Of a stretch of DNA of 27,312 nt, positions 1-9,093 are shown in pieces; the stretch's first letter is position 1, and every line of letters starts with the position of its first letter. This stretch comes from Hemicentrotus pulcherrimus. Its lineage: Eukaryota; Echinodermata; Echinoidea; Camarodonta; Strongylocentrotidae. Below the pieces are notes generated by a model. That model was not told the DNA's origin and did no database searches. It saw nothing but the letters and a program-made list of their open reading frames with translations. The position numbers and the translations under genes were made by a program. Where the stretch lies: NCBI GenBank assembly GCA_003118195.1, contig BEXV01002631.1, forward strand, positions 1-27,312, given 5' to 3'.

Positions 1-310
1 AGCATAATCATTTGATAAAAAAAGAAGATTTTATTGAAAACTTGATAACATTAGCAACAATCCACAAAGTCAATCTGGAATATTTACAATGAAATGTAGA
101 TCAATAATTGATTAAATTAAGTAAATGATTAATTGTTTCTTATTAATCGCTTTTAATACAGAAGGCTGATTCGAGCCCTGATACAACAACAACACCAAAT
201 CTTTATCAAACTTTGAGGGCAATAACATCTAAAAATTGCCCTGCTCAAATATCTGATGGGGTTATTAATGCTTCATATTCGAGAGGTTGATTCCCCTTTA
301 TTAAAGGTTT
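1..310. other. Unassigned sequence at window start
   Basis: AT-rich sequence with no recognisable gene. A weak acceptor-like AATACAG before position 162 is followed by about 42 open codons on the + strand, but there is no donor and no recognisable protein, so no exon is called. Confidence 0.5.
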
Positions 311-838
311 GATATGGTATCAATTAAGTACAAGCCATGAATATACATCGAACAGTACTGAGTTTGAAATGGTGTCAATTAAGTACAAGCCATGAATATA
401 CATCGAACAGTACTTAGTTTGATATGGTATCAATTACGTACAAGCGATGAATATACATCGAACAGTACTGAGTTTGATATGGTATCAATTAAGTACCTGT
501 ACAAGCCATGAATATATATCGAACAGTACTGGGTTTGATATGGTATCAATTAAGTACAAGCCATGAATATACATCGAACAGTACTGAGTTTGATATGGTA
601 CCAATTAAGTACAAGCCATGAATATACATCAAACAGTACTGAGTTTGAAATGGTGTCAATTATTACAAGCCATGAATATACATCAAACAGTACTGAGTTT
701 GAAATGGTGTCAATTAAGTACAACCATGAATATACATCGAACAGTACTGAGTTTGAAATGGTATCAATTAAGTACAAGCCGTGAATATACATCGAACAGT
801 ACAGAGTTTGATATGGTATCAATTAAGTATAAACTTTG
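311..838. repeat. 55-bp minisatellite, about ten units
   Basis: About ten head-to-tail units carry the core ATGGTATCAATTAAGTACAA followed by CCATGAATATACATCGAACAG. Unit starts read from the ATGGT core fall at 314, 369, 424, 479, 540, 595, 650, 704, 758 and 813. The period is 55 bp, except one unit with a 6-bp insertion and two that are 1 bp short. Units differ at a few positions (GGTATC/GGTGTC, ATCGAAC/ATCAAAC). Because 55 is not a multiple of three, the repetitive open frames across it are artefacts of the array. Confidence 0.95.
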
Positions 839-1921
839 AACAAACATTGAACAATTCTAAGTTTGAAGTTTGAATTTTTATTGTTCCACATTATACAGAA
901 AATATAGACTTACATATACATTACAAAATTATACAATACAATTGTAGAATAAATGAGCACATCTCAATGGTTCTCAATTCATACAATAGATTAAGTAGAA
1001 TTTGAGGAACCTATTAACAAGCAATGCTTGTATAATATAGGTTCCTGAAAAAAATAAGTAATGTAGATGAAAAAACAGTAGCAGTAGAGAAAGATGTAAT
1101 TTGGAGGGGATAATTTAAAACACAATGAAATAAGGACATTTGAATACAAAATAATGCATAAGCACAAAATATCCCGAGTCACCCGGTTAAGATGCATAGT
1201 CAAAACGCGTAGTCACCCGAACAATTTGATATGGTATCAATTACATGTAAGTACAAGCCATGAATATGCTGATAGAGCGTCTCTTTATATTTTTCATCTC
1301 GTGCAAAATCTGGTACCATAGCCCCCATTAGCCCCCATGGCCATTCACTATTTGTATAATAATTTGTTTCACTTGCCAACACAACACCATCTACATGTAG
1401 ATAATTAGCAGGTGCAGATTATAACTATCTGCATGTATTTACAGGACTTTATTCTTTCATAAGGTAACTTAGTGAAACAAGGTGGCATGAAAAGATGTGC
1501 CTGGAATGCAAAAGGCATAATAATTAGTGAATTTTGTCAATCAAAATTTCTTTTTTGGTTTATCTGAATGAAGTTTAGCTAACCGTAAGCCTCGTTGAGA
1601 TAGAACATGTATTTACCAGCTTCATATTACCTAATGATATGGTTCTGATTCTATATGATGAAATCAGGATTTTCAACAATTTTTCATTTTGCCTTCTAAA
1701 TGGTCTTTTCGTGCCACTACATTTCGCTAAGCTACATGTATAGTGTGTTGGAACCAGCCTACCAAGCCTACAAGAAATTAGTTTACTCAACCCAAAAGAT
1801 ATTTGATATAGTGCCTTTTCCTTGCGGTTACAAAGCGCTGCACACAAGTAGGGTGTACTTTGGTGTTAAAGAGTTGAAATAGTGCACACTGTTATATTTA
1901 TTTTTTTGTTTTTGTTGACAG
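839..1921. other. Intronic sequence upstream of the first visible exon
   Basis: AT-rich DNA ending in a pyrimidine/T-rich run and the acceptor at 1920-1921. Apart from one isolated minisatellite unit near 1225 it holds nothing I recognise. Short open frames on both strands show no domain or codon signature. Confidence 0.5.
1225..1269. repeat. Isolated diverged copy of the 55-bp minisatellite unit
   Basis: The segment reads TTTGATATGGTATCAATTA, then an extra CATGTA-like insertion, then AGTACAAGCCATGAATAT. It matches the array unit but lies about 390 bp beyond its end. It suggests the unit belonged to a dispersed element, or that the array was once longer. Confidence 0.8.
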
Positions 1922-1999
1922 GAGGAGATACGTAGAGCTCGTGAAGAACGTGAGCAACAGGAGAAACAAGAGGCCGAAGAGCGGAAGGCTAGGGCTGAG
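1922..1999 (+). CDS. Troponin T/I-like gene, internal exon A (26 codons)
   Basis: This is an internal exon of a muscle-type troponin-family gene. It is bounded by TTGTTGACAG at the acceptor and GTGAGT at the donor, and both ends are phase 0. The 26 codons encode a highly charged helix beginning EEIRRAREEREQQ and ending KARAE, rich in Glu, Arg and Gln with no Pro or Gly. That fits the charged segment before the tropomyosin-binding helix of troponin T, or an N-terminal extension of troponin I. The next exon that continues the same frame and composition is almost 21 kb downstream. Exons further 5', including the start codon, lie outside the window. Identity as a troponin exon rests on continuity with the exons at 22883 and 23752; alone it would only be called coiled coil. 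Confidence 0.75.
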
Positions 2000-2111
2000 G
2001 TGAGTTAAAAGAAGGCTGGCATATTCACCTTACAGTAAATCCTGTATGAAAGACCGCTCAAGAGATACCATATGATAATGATATTAATGATAATTTTAAT
2101 TTATATAGTGC

Positions 2112-2611
2112 TTAAAGGTAATACAAAGTTTTGGTATGGGGCCATGAATTTGGTTCAAATGAACATATTGGAAGGATATGCGATCCTACAATATTTAGTG
2201 ATCGTTGTTGCAGCTGAAATCGTGTGTAAAATTATGAATTTCTAAATGATAAACTATTTATGTTGTACAGCTCCCTCTCAAGGTCAAGATAATAATTACG
2301 CTATAAAATAATGTTTCTTGACCAATTAGCTATTTCAGTTTGAAAATTTGATATAACAACTACATATTCTGAGATTTTTATTGGTCGCAGCTCCTATTTT
2401 ATGGCCGTAGATGCTATTTGAATTTCATCCAAAGTTACTTGGAGCACCGGTAATTTTTTTAATTCAAGTTTTTCAAAAGCAGAATTTTTTTAGGGGCTAC
2501 ATTTTCTAGTGCTTATAGTTCATCCACCGTGGCATCCAAATATATCAAAATTATAAAGAATCACTATCCAGCCAATTTTCAAAATTTCCCTAAACTTTGT
2601 ATTACCTTTAA
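2112..2611. mobile_element. TTAA-flanked miniature inverted-repeat element, copy 1
   Basis: This is a 500-bp element including flanks. It starts TTAA-AGGTAATACAAAGTTT and ends AAACTTTGTATTACCT-TTAA, so the terminal inverted repeats are about 16 bp and the target-site-like duplication is TTAA. The same ends and interior recur at 15308-15811 (same orientation) and 24091-24597 (inverted). No transposase is encoded. TTAA target duplication is typical of piggyBac-type mobilisation, but the ends do not match a piggyBac terminus I know. On the - strand it holds an AATAAA at 2377-2382, which could serve the Ig-like gene upstream of it. Confidence 0.85.
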
Positions 2612-2778
2612 TACAGAATACCTTCTCTAAGCGCTTTCCAGATATTGTTACCCTGGTCATCAGGTTCATTCACGTACAATGTGCACCATCTCCACTCCCT
2701 GGGGAGTATTCCAACCATATGGTCACCTTGAGGGTATAGGCAATTACAGACACAATGATGCTTTTGTCATCCTACCGG

Positions 2779-3714
2779 TTATTCGGTCATTGGTATTGAG
2801 GCATCTGTGGTATAAGATTTCTCTTTAAGCACCTTTGTTTCCCTCATCTTTCTCAAGTACAGTGCTATAAAAATAAAAATAATTAAAATCAAAACGCCAA
2901 TGAAAATGTACAGGAGTGTCTTGGAAAGTACTTCTTTGTTGGTAGCCATGACTGTTATCATCTGTGGAAGGGAAGAAGGGGTTTCACGTTGTTTAGGTGA
3001 GACTGTAGTGCTCAGGTCTGTAATGTCTGTCAATGCTATGTTCTGAATGGGATCCCATCCACAATCCCTGCATTGCTGGATGGTCTTTGATTGGTCCAAG
3101 GTGGATGAACAACAGCGTACAGAGTGATCTGCTATTCTTGCCAGTATGACCTGACTTAATCGTCCACCATTTTTGACAGGTGTTCCTAGAGGGGGTAGCC
3201 TCTCGCCATTCTGGTAACATGCAATTTGGCCTGCAAGATTCCCTAAAGGAGCATTGCATTGTAGCTTGATCCATGCCCCATCTAGATGGTTGCTACTCGA
3301 TTCACAAGAAGCCTTACCCGGAGGGTAGGCAACACGTAAACCAATTCTAGGGTACTCTGGTAGCAGTTGACTTTGGTTATATATGGAGAGAATATAGGTA
3401 CCCACATCATTTCTTGAAACAGGGTTGATGATTAGGAGGATAAAGCAAGTAGCATCATCGTCACTTTTTGTATGATCTGCAAGGTTATACCTTGGAGGCA
3501 AAGGGTTTGATTTGTCTGAACTGTAAAACGGAGCTTTGTAGCTATGTTGCAATGTGGTCTTGGTGCTATCACATGGGTATGAGAAGTTTAGTTTTGCTTC
3601 TTCTCCTTCTCTAACGTGCAGTATTGTACAAACACTTGGTTTGTTGAATGGGAGAAAAATAAGGACAAATATGTACAGGTAAATGTTACCTCTGGTTGTC
3701 TGGAACATAGACAT
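2779..3714 (-). CDS. Two-Ig-domain type I membrane receptor, paralog 1
   Basis: A single-exon gene of 311 codons for a predicted cell-surface immunoglobulin-superfamily protein. A hydrophobic leader spans residues 1-29. A V-like domain at about 30-131 shows the F-strand motif DVGTY (103-107). A second Ig-like domain at about 133-225 has Cys153 and the pair Cys201-Cys202. A Ser/Thr/Pro-rich stalk follows, then a membrane segment at 267-287 and a basic 24-residue tail starting RKMRETK. N-glycosylation motifs are NFS (43) and NQS (114). The V-like domain lacks cysteine at the usual B- and F-strand positions (Phe44, Leu109) and instead has Cys48 and Cys90. The tail shows no ITIM or ITAM. The start is supported by the paralog at 15780-16805, which aligns from the same methionine. 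The gene is antisense within the troponin-like intron. Ligand and function are unknown; an immune or adhesion role is only inferred from the architecture. Confidence 0.8.
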   Translation of the reverse strand: MSMFQTTRGNIYLYIFVLIFLPFNKPSVCTILHVREGEEAKLNFSYPCDSTKTTLQHSYKAPFYSSDKSNPLPPRYNLADHTKSDDDATCFILLIINPVSRNDVGTYILSIYNQSQLLPEYPRIGLRVAYPPGKASCESSSNHLDGAWIKLQCNAPLGNLAGQIACYQNGERLPPLGTPVKNGGRLSQVILARIADHSVRCCSSTLDQSKTIQQCRDCGWDPIQNIALTDITDLSTTVSPKQRETPSSLPQMITVMATNKEVLSKTLLYIFIGVLILIIFIFIALYLRKMRETKVLKEKSYTTDASIPMTE

Positions 3715-4540
3715 GTTTTAAGATATTATGGATAAAGGACTGGGAAAAGAATAAAAATGAATTGAAGAAAGCAAATGTACCAAAAGTTTTGTTTTAAAAA
3801 AATGAAAATAATACACATGGAATGAGAGAGATTTCAGTTTGGAAAATCCATTAAGAATTAAATAAATATATACCAAACAAAATACAATTGTAGTCAGACA
3901 ATTCAATTCGAAAATTGCTCAAAAATTCTTGTGTACAACTACTCCGCATATCATCAAGATTGTGAACAACAATGTAATTATTACTCTATATCTCATATAC
4001 AAATAAGTTTATTTTAGGTTGTAGAACATGTAAAACTCAGGAAATCAATGTTTACAGTTTATGCTAAGCGGTCTTCTGCTGATTGTGACCTTCTCTGTAC
4101 GATGATCCTTTGTGATGCTCAATAGAACCCAATGCTAAAAGTATGAAGCCTGGCTCCTGGACCTTTTCTTTTTCTTGGTGACGAGAAGAAATTCTTGCCC
4201 AACAAGAATAAGCAATTAGTTTGTCTGATAATTTTGATTCCAATGTTTATCACTGCTCTCTAACTAGCACATAATTCAAGCATCAGCCTATCATCATAAT
4301 CTGCTACTTGAGTGAAAAGTCAAAGATTATCCTGTGTATTTCTTGTGGTTTATTCATATACCTGTAGCTGCATTTTACATGTAGTGTACGTTTTCAAGCT
4401 TGATTGCTATAGATTTAGTTGTCAGTATCCAGCATAATATCCGTAGTTTCAAGTCTTGTGATTTCCAATGCACACCTATCTTCAGTTCTTTGAGCTCATA
4501 ATTGAATGATGCAGGCAGTATGCAAGAATCTGCAGGGGAA
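2779..4540. repeat. Segmental duplication, copy 1 (partner 15831-17604)
   Basis: The block contains Ig-like gene 1 and about 820 bp upstream of it on its own strand. Collinear matches to the second copy include TACTTGAGTGAAAAG, TTTATTCATATACCTGTAGC and TTTTCAAGCTTGATTGCTAT. Similarity fades near 4540 and 17604. The non-coding part is unusually well kept for an old duplication, which fits a recent event or shared promoter and 5' UTR function. Confidence 0.85.
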
Positions 4541-4671
4541 AAAAAGATAAATCCTTTCAGTATTTTCTGACTCGAACAGAATTGGGGTATAGTACATTAT
4601 TCATGTCAAGTAAAGCCTTTAAAACATATACAATGTATCAACATAGAAAGATGATAACATTTTGGATTCAA

Positions 4672-4840
4672 AGGTCAAAGGTCACAGATGTCAATTGATG
4701 AAATTACAGGTTTTAGCCTTGCTATTGCGATATCTCAAAAACTAGTAGAGATATGGGGTTCAAACTTATGTATCATCATTGGAAGACAATCTGTTTAGAT
4801 TTCTGATTAGTAGATCATTGGTCAAAGGTCATAGAGGTCA
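4672..4840 (+). promoter_or_regulatory. DR1-type nuclear-receptor half-site repeats in a tandem repeat
   Basis: AGGTCA-A-AGGTCA at 4672-4684 is a perfect DR1. TGGTCA-A-AGGTCA at 4819-4831 is a near-perfect one, followed by TAG and a third AGGTCA at 4835-4840. Both sit in two successive diverged units of about 150 bp that continue with GAAATTACAGGTTTTA. DR1 is the site class bound by RXR heterodimers and HNF4-type receptors; function here is not shown and the repeat may simply carry the motif. Confidence 0.45.
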
Positions 4841-6084
4841 TTTTCTGAAATTACAGGTTTTATCCTTGTTATCGCAATATCCTAAGAACCGTTTGAGGTA
4901 ATTAGCCTCAAACTTGGTGATAGTAAGCAAATAATTACTGTTGGTGAAGGTGATGGGACAAACTTTCACTTCTGAGTCAATCTGGATGTAGCTATCTTTC
5001 CGAAGCGAAGCTGAGGAAAGATAGTGTATATATTCAGATCGCAGAGGAAGTGATAGTTTGCCATCGCCTGAAACCAAAAGATGACTATTTGCTATATATT
5101 CCACATCGGAAACATTTCACTTCTTCCGTCATTTTAGAGCAACAAATCATTGATTAACAGCTAGCAAACGGTGTATGATGCGTACAGTTCATGCAGTACT
5201 TTCATTAAGTCTCCCCCCCCCCCAAAAAAAAAGATAATAATAATTTGGTTGTCCTCAATTGCTTAAATTTTGGAGTATTTTATTTTTTAATTTCATTTTT
5301 AATTCCATTTGTTTGATAATTAAGACAAATCATTGGGATGTCAAGCATATGGTAAAAGACTTTTTTTTTAAATATGCACAATGAATATGAAGACAAACAC
5401 AAAAAGTATTTTTAGCTTTAAACTACGGCACCTTTTAAAATGAGTTTAAGGATGCAGCAAACATTGCTTTAAATGGAATTTAAATCAATATTAATGATGT
5501 TGTGGGGAACAAATTTGGAAAATTTCAAACATAAGTTTTAAAAAATTATTTTCTCACGCTACTTTTTTAGTGGAAATATAACATTCATTGCATGTGCGGT
5601 GCATTTTTATTTTAGTAGTCTCATCGGGTGTGAAGTCTATATAAAGAACACTGTGTAAGACAGAATTGCGTACTGAAAAGATGAAAATGGCAAAAGGATG
5701 CATTTTGATCCTTGCAAAATGCATAAAATGGTATGTTTGGCGTTTAAAGTTGTTCAAAAAAAAATAGAAAAAGAATCAAAATAAATTTTAAAAATTATTT
5801 TAAAAATCATTAAAAAAAACAACAACAAAAAGCAGGCGGTCAAGGACAACCAAATGTTTTTTTTTTAAAAGGCCTAACGTACGTACATGTACGTACACAC
5901 AGCGTATAGACAAAATTGCGTTGCACAGTGTAGATAGTACTACTACACAGTGAAACCAACTTTCCTTCTTCCTACAATGATGGGCGAACTATCTTTCACC
6001 ACATGATTTACATTTGACCAATTGTAGCGCAAGATTCTTTGTATGTGGAATATAATGTGTATAAACATAGGAGTCTCATTAAAT
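4841..6084. other. AT-rich intronic stretch with a hairpin, homopolymers and a palindrome
   Basis: No gene is recognised. It contains a hairpin at 4992-5024, a C-run followed by an A-run near 5212-5231, several A/T homopolymers, and an 18-bp perfect palindrome GTACGTACATGTACGTAC at 5879-5896. The short open frames are not supported. Confidence 0.5.
4992..5024. repeat. 10-bp-stem hairpin
   Basis: CTATCTTTCC at 4992-5001 is perfectly complementary to GGAAAGATAG at 5015-5024, with a 13-nt loop. It lies at the edge of the DR1-carrying repeat and may be a terminus of that element. Confidence 0.6.
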
Positions 6085-6097
6085 GGGTCAAAGGTCA
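6085..6097 (+). promoter_or_regulatory. DR1-like site in a third copy of the dispersed repeat
   Basis: GGGTCA-A-AGGTCA followed by CAGAAGCCAATTTATGAAATT matches the units at 4672 and 4819. The repeat is therefore dispersed and carries the DR1-like motif in each of the three copies seen. Confidence 0.4.
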
Positions 6098-6348
6098 CAG
6101 AAGCCAATTTATGAAATTAAATGTTTTTAGCCTAATTGATATCGCAATGGTGACAGTATTATTATAGGAAGATGATCCAATAATATTTTGGGGCTAGTAG
6201 GTCAAGATCATAGTCGTCAGTTGACAATTGATTATAGAATTTTTGTTTTCATTGTGATATGTTATAATTGTATCCCCCGAACAGTGGTTCGGAGGATAGT
6301 ATGGATTTGGCCTCGTCGCGCCGCCGCCGCGTCCGCCGCACAGATTTT

Positions 6349-6880
6349 CTTGTGAACGCTCTACAGGTCCGAGTTCTTGTCCGATCATTTTCAAATTTGG
6401 TATAAAGGTGTATTACGGAAAGAGGATGAAGCCTATTGATTTTGGTGTGGGGAGGAGTCCTGGTTGCCATGGTAACCATGATATAAAGAACTTGTGAACA
6501 CTCTACAGGTCTGAGTTCTTGTCAGATTATTTTCTTCTTTGGTATGAAGGTGCATCAACAAAAGAGGATGAAGCCTATTGATTTTGGTGTGGGGCGGAGT
6601 CCTGGTTGCCATGGTAACCATGATATAAAGAAATAGTTAGGATTACCTTGTGAATGCTCTACAGGTCCGAGTTCTTGTCAGATCATTTTCTTCTTTGGTA
6701 TGAAGGTGCATCAACCAAAGAGGATGAAGCCTTTGTGGGGCGGAGCCCTGGTTGCCACAGTAACCATGATGTAAAGAAATGGTTAAGATTACTTTGTGAA
6801 CACTTTACAGGTTCAAGTAATTGTTTGACCATTTTCTAATCTAGTATGAAGGTGTATGAAAGAAAAGGGATAAAGCCTAT
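6349..6880. repeat. Tandem repeat of about 150 bp, four units
   Basis: Units start near 6349, 6491, 6647 and 6792 with CTTGTGAACNCTCTACAGGT. They continue through GATCATTTTC, AAAGAGGATGAAGCC and, in the first three, GGTTGCCATGGTAACCATGAT. Spacing varies between about 142 and 156 bp and the last unit is decayed. Overlapping short open frames in the array are repeat artefacts. Confidence 0.9.
6463..6764. promoter_or_regulatory. Three RFX-type X-box motifs in tandem repeat units
   Basis: GTTGCC-AT-GGTAAC occurs at 6463-6476 and 6605-6618, and GTTGCC-AC-AGTAAC at 6751-6764. All fit the established RFX consensus GTNRCC, 0-3 bases, RGYAAC. RFX factors control ciliary and some immune genes in animals. 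Occurrence inside a repeat means the motif may be incidental, but it is kept intact while surrounding bases vary. Confidence 0.5.
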
Positions 6881-7057
6881 TTTGGCATGTATTTGTTTTT
6901 TGTTGTTGTTTTTTTAAGTTTCATATTAGTTTCTACTTGCATGTTTCAAGTGTTAAAATAAAAAAAGGCCCAAAGTTAGAGCCTATTGGCACCCGTCAAA
7001 AGTTGTTCTGTTAACATTAACACCCACAAAAGTGCAATGCAGTTGGTTCGGGGGATA

Positions 7058-8004
7058 CATGTGCTCGGCTGCGCAACCCGCCGAGCGCGCGGTTTCTAGT
7101 TTATAAATGCCACAGCATGTTGATCAAAAGTGTGGTAAATAGATCATGAGCTTTTTTACAGTCTTCTTCATTTTTAAATATGGAGTGTAGAATATAAGAA
7201 GTGTATATTTTATCAAGTTATGAAAAAGAAAAAACATTTAAAAATCTTGAATCTTATATTCAAGTTTGAATGGATATTAAAGTTTCACTGAAAAGAAGAT
7301 TAAATTATACTTAAACTCACCAATGTAACCTTTTCAGCTCCTTAGCTCTGAATGAGTACGTTACCAATATGATTATATATTTGTATTAGCAAACCGCATC
7401 AATATCTTTATTATATAATGAAACCAGGAAGTAACTTGCTATTTGGTCTTGCCTCTCAACTCTCAAGTGCCAAACTAATCAAACCTATCAATTTCAAACT
7501 GACTGATTCTTGGCCATTTAATGTAATAAAACATTCTGTTCAATCTATCTTCGGTCTGGTGTTTCTCTTATTCCTATGGGTACGAGCTAGATTTCTTTGT
7601 ATCCTGTTGATATAAAAACTAAATTAACCATTATCTATTATCTGTCTAGTTTCGGTTCCAGTTTATTATATGTGGGCAGATGGTGTTTTGAAGAAGCAAT
7701 ATGGAGTATAGAATTATATAGATAGAGAATATTGATACTCAACAGGATGTTAGCAGCTGATATTTCATTATTCCCCTCCCCCTGTCAGTCTATCTTATTT
7801 TATAGGGCTCCTCCAATCAAAATGGGCTTAAAATTGAAGAAAAAAAAAGACATATAGAAGAGTTTATGACAAAGATTCCAAATATGAAAATGAATTTTCT
7901 TAGAAATCATTGATAATACTGGAATCTAGCTTTAAAAATGACGACTCAGACCTCTCAGAAAAAAAATCCCAGTTTCAGAGCTGTATTTATAGGCAATAGC
8001 ATAT
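7058..8004. other. Unassigned intronic sequence
   Basis: AT-rich sequence with T-runs. A 65-codon open frame on the + strand (7418-7615) has no recognisable domain. No repeat or RNA gene is apparent. Confidence 0.5.
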
Positions 8005-8238
8005 ATGACGTCAGTGAAGGAGAAAACATTGCAGGTACGTGCTGCTCAGCACATCGAAATTATAAAGATAACATTTGTGTCCCGAGAATTTCATCGTGAA
8101 AGAAAAGAAGAAATGACTGAAGAAGACAACGAGAGTGACCAAGAGGTTGAAAGTGATATCAATGATCAATCAGACAGTGAAAGACTTCAGGAAGAATTAG
8201 AAGAAGTAACTTTCAAATGCTGCACTTGTCGTAAATAA
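8005..8238 (+). other. Short acidic open reading frame, unrecognised
   Basis: The 77 codons run from an ATG embedded in TGACGTCA to a TAA stop. After a basic first half the frame turns strongly acidic (EEMTEEDNESDQEVESD) and ends FKCCTCRK. Composition differs from the random frames nearby, so it may be a last exon or a transposon-gene remnant. A possible acceptor TTGCAG precedes 8035. No family is recognised and no upstream exon was found. Confidence 0.25.
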
Positions 8239-8705
8239 GAAAATTGGGCACTTCTTCAGAACTATGACCATACTTTCGACCCGTGACTCCGGCGTGGAGA
8301 AACCCTACTATAACATACCAAATTCAACTAAATCTTCAACAATTGTTAAAATAATGGTCATGCTTTAAAAATCGTTATGTTTCTTAACTGCTCTGTGTTA
8401 ATTTTCTTATATTTTTTGGAGTATTTTCGGGAGGGGGAGAGGGGGCTGGTGTGATGTCGAGTTTGTAATTAAATGATATCAACATTGACAGGGCCAGTTG
8501 GCCGTGTCCGACTCCGTGGGGGGGAGGATGGAGGCTGGTCTCTTGATTCATTTTTTTGATGTCTTGTATTAGTTATGAAAGTATAGAAGGACAAGATACA
8601 TAATGATTATAATATACCCTACTTAAATTACCAATATATATGACAAATATGTCCCTATTTGCTGTAACCAAAAGAAGGAAAGAGAAATAATACAGAAGAG
8701 TTTCC
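8239..8705. other. Unassigned sequence with G-rich tracts
   Basis: Contains G-rich runs near 8430-8450 (GGGAGGGGGAGAGGGGG) and 8517-8530 on the + strand, which could form G-quadruplex-like structures. No gene is seen. Confidence 0.4.
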
Positions 8706-9093
8706 TTAAAGGGATCAGGTAACTTTGTCTTAGATTCTGAAATAAAATTCTGGATTTAGCTCATGATGCAATGATAATTATAAACCTTTTAGGTCAGTCA
8801 GGAACCCCATGACTTTTACAAGCCGATCGCCTGTCTGATTATCAAGATATTTATGATAGGAATTACAATTTTGTTTAAAACCGTTCGCCTGACGGTTTTC
8901 ATAACACTAGTCTATTGGGGAAAACGAGTATGGTAAAATCGGTCACTCATAGATTTTTACTTTTTTGAGGCACTTCTTGACCATTTTGGAGCGCAATTTT
9001 TTTAGGGCTTCTATATTAAACATATTACAGACACTGATAAAACGTAGGGCCGTGTATATCAGATTTAACATAATTGTTAAACGATCCCTTTAA
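8706..9093. mobile_element. Second type of TTAA-flanked short element
   Basis: The left end is TTAA-AGGGATCAGG and the right end is AACGATCCCT-TTAA, giving a short 7-bp inverted repeat (AGGGATC) and a TTAA flank on each side. The 388-bp interior has no coding capacity. Terminal repeats are very short, so the call is tentative; it resembles the 2112-2611 family only in its flanks and AGG start. Confidence 0.4.

Larger units (their letters stand above)
6271..7057. mobile_element. Candidate element bounded by a 12-bp inverted repeat
   Basis: TATCCCCCGAAC at 6271-6282 is exactly the reverse complement of GTTCGGGGGATA at 7046-7057. Just inside the left end a second near-copy, GTTCGGAGGATA, makes a local hairpin. 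The interior is GC-rich at both ends (CGCCGCCGCCGCG near 6319 and GCCGAGCGCGCGG just outside the right end near 7080) and holds a four-unit tandem repeat. No protein is encoded. The whole could be a non-autonomous element, but no target-site duplication was identified. Confidence 0.35.

Noticed and set aside
550..839. Repetitive open frames on both strands in the 55-bp array
   Set aside because: The unit is not a multiple of three, so three frames are cycled; openness follows from a unit with few stops, not from coding selection.
2993..3274. 93-codon frame overlapping Ig-like gene 1 in another frame, and its equivalent at 16150-16365
   Set aside because: These are shadows of the conserved Ig frame; conservation between copies is explained by the real gene.
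6194..6621. Several overlapping - strand frames in the tandem repeat of about 150 bp
   Set aside because: They repeat the same peptide because the DNA is repeated and carry no domain.
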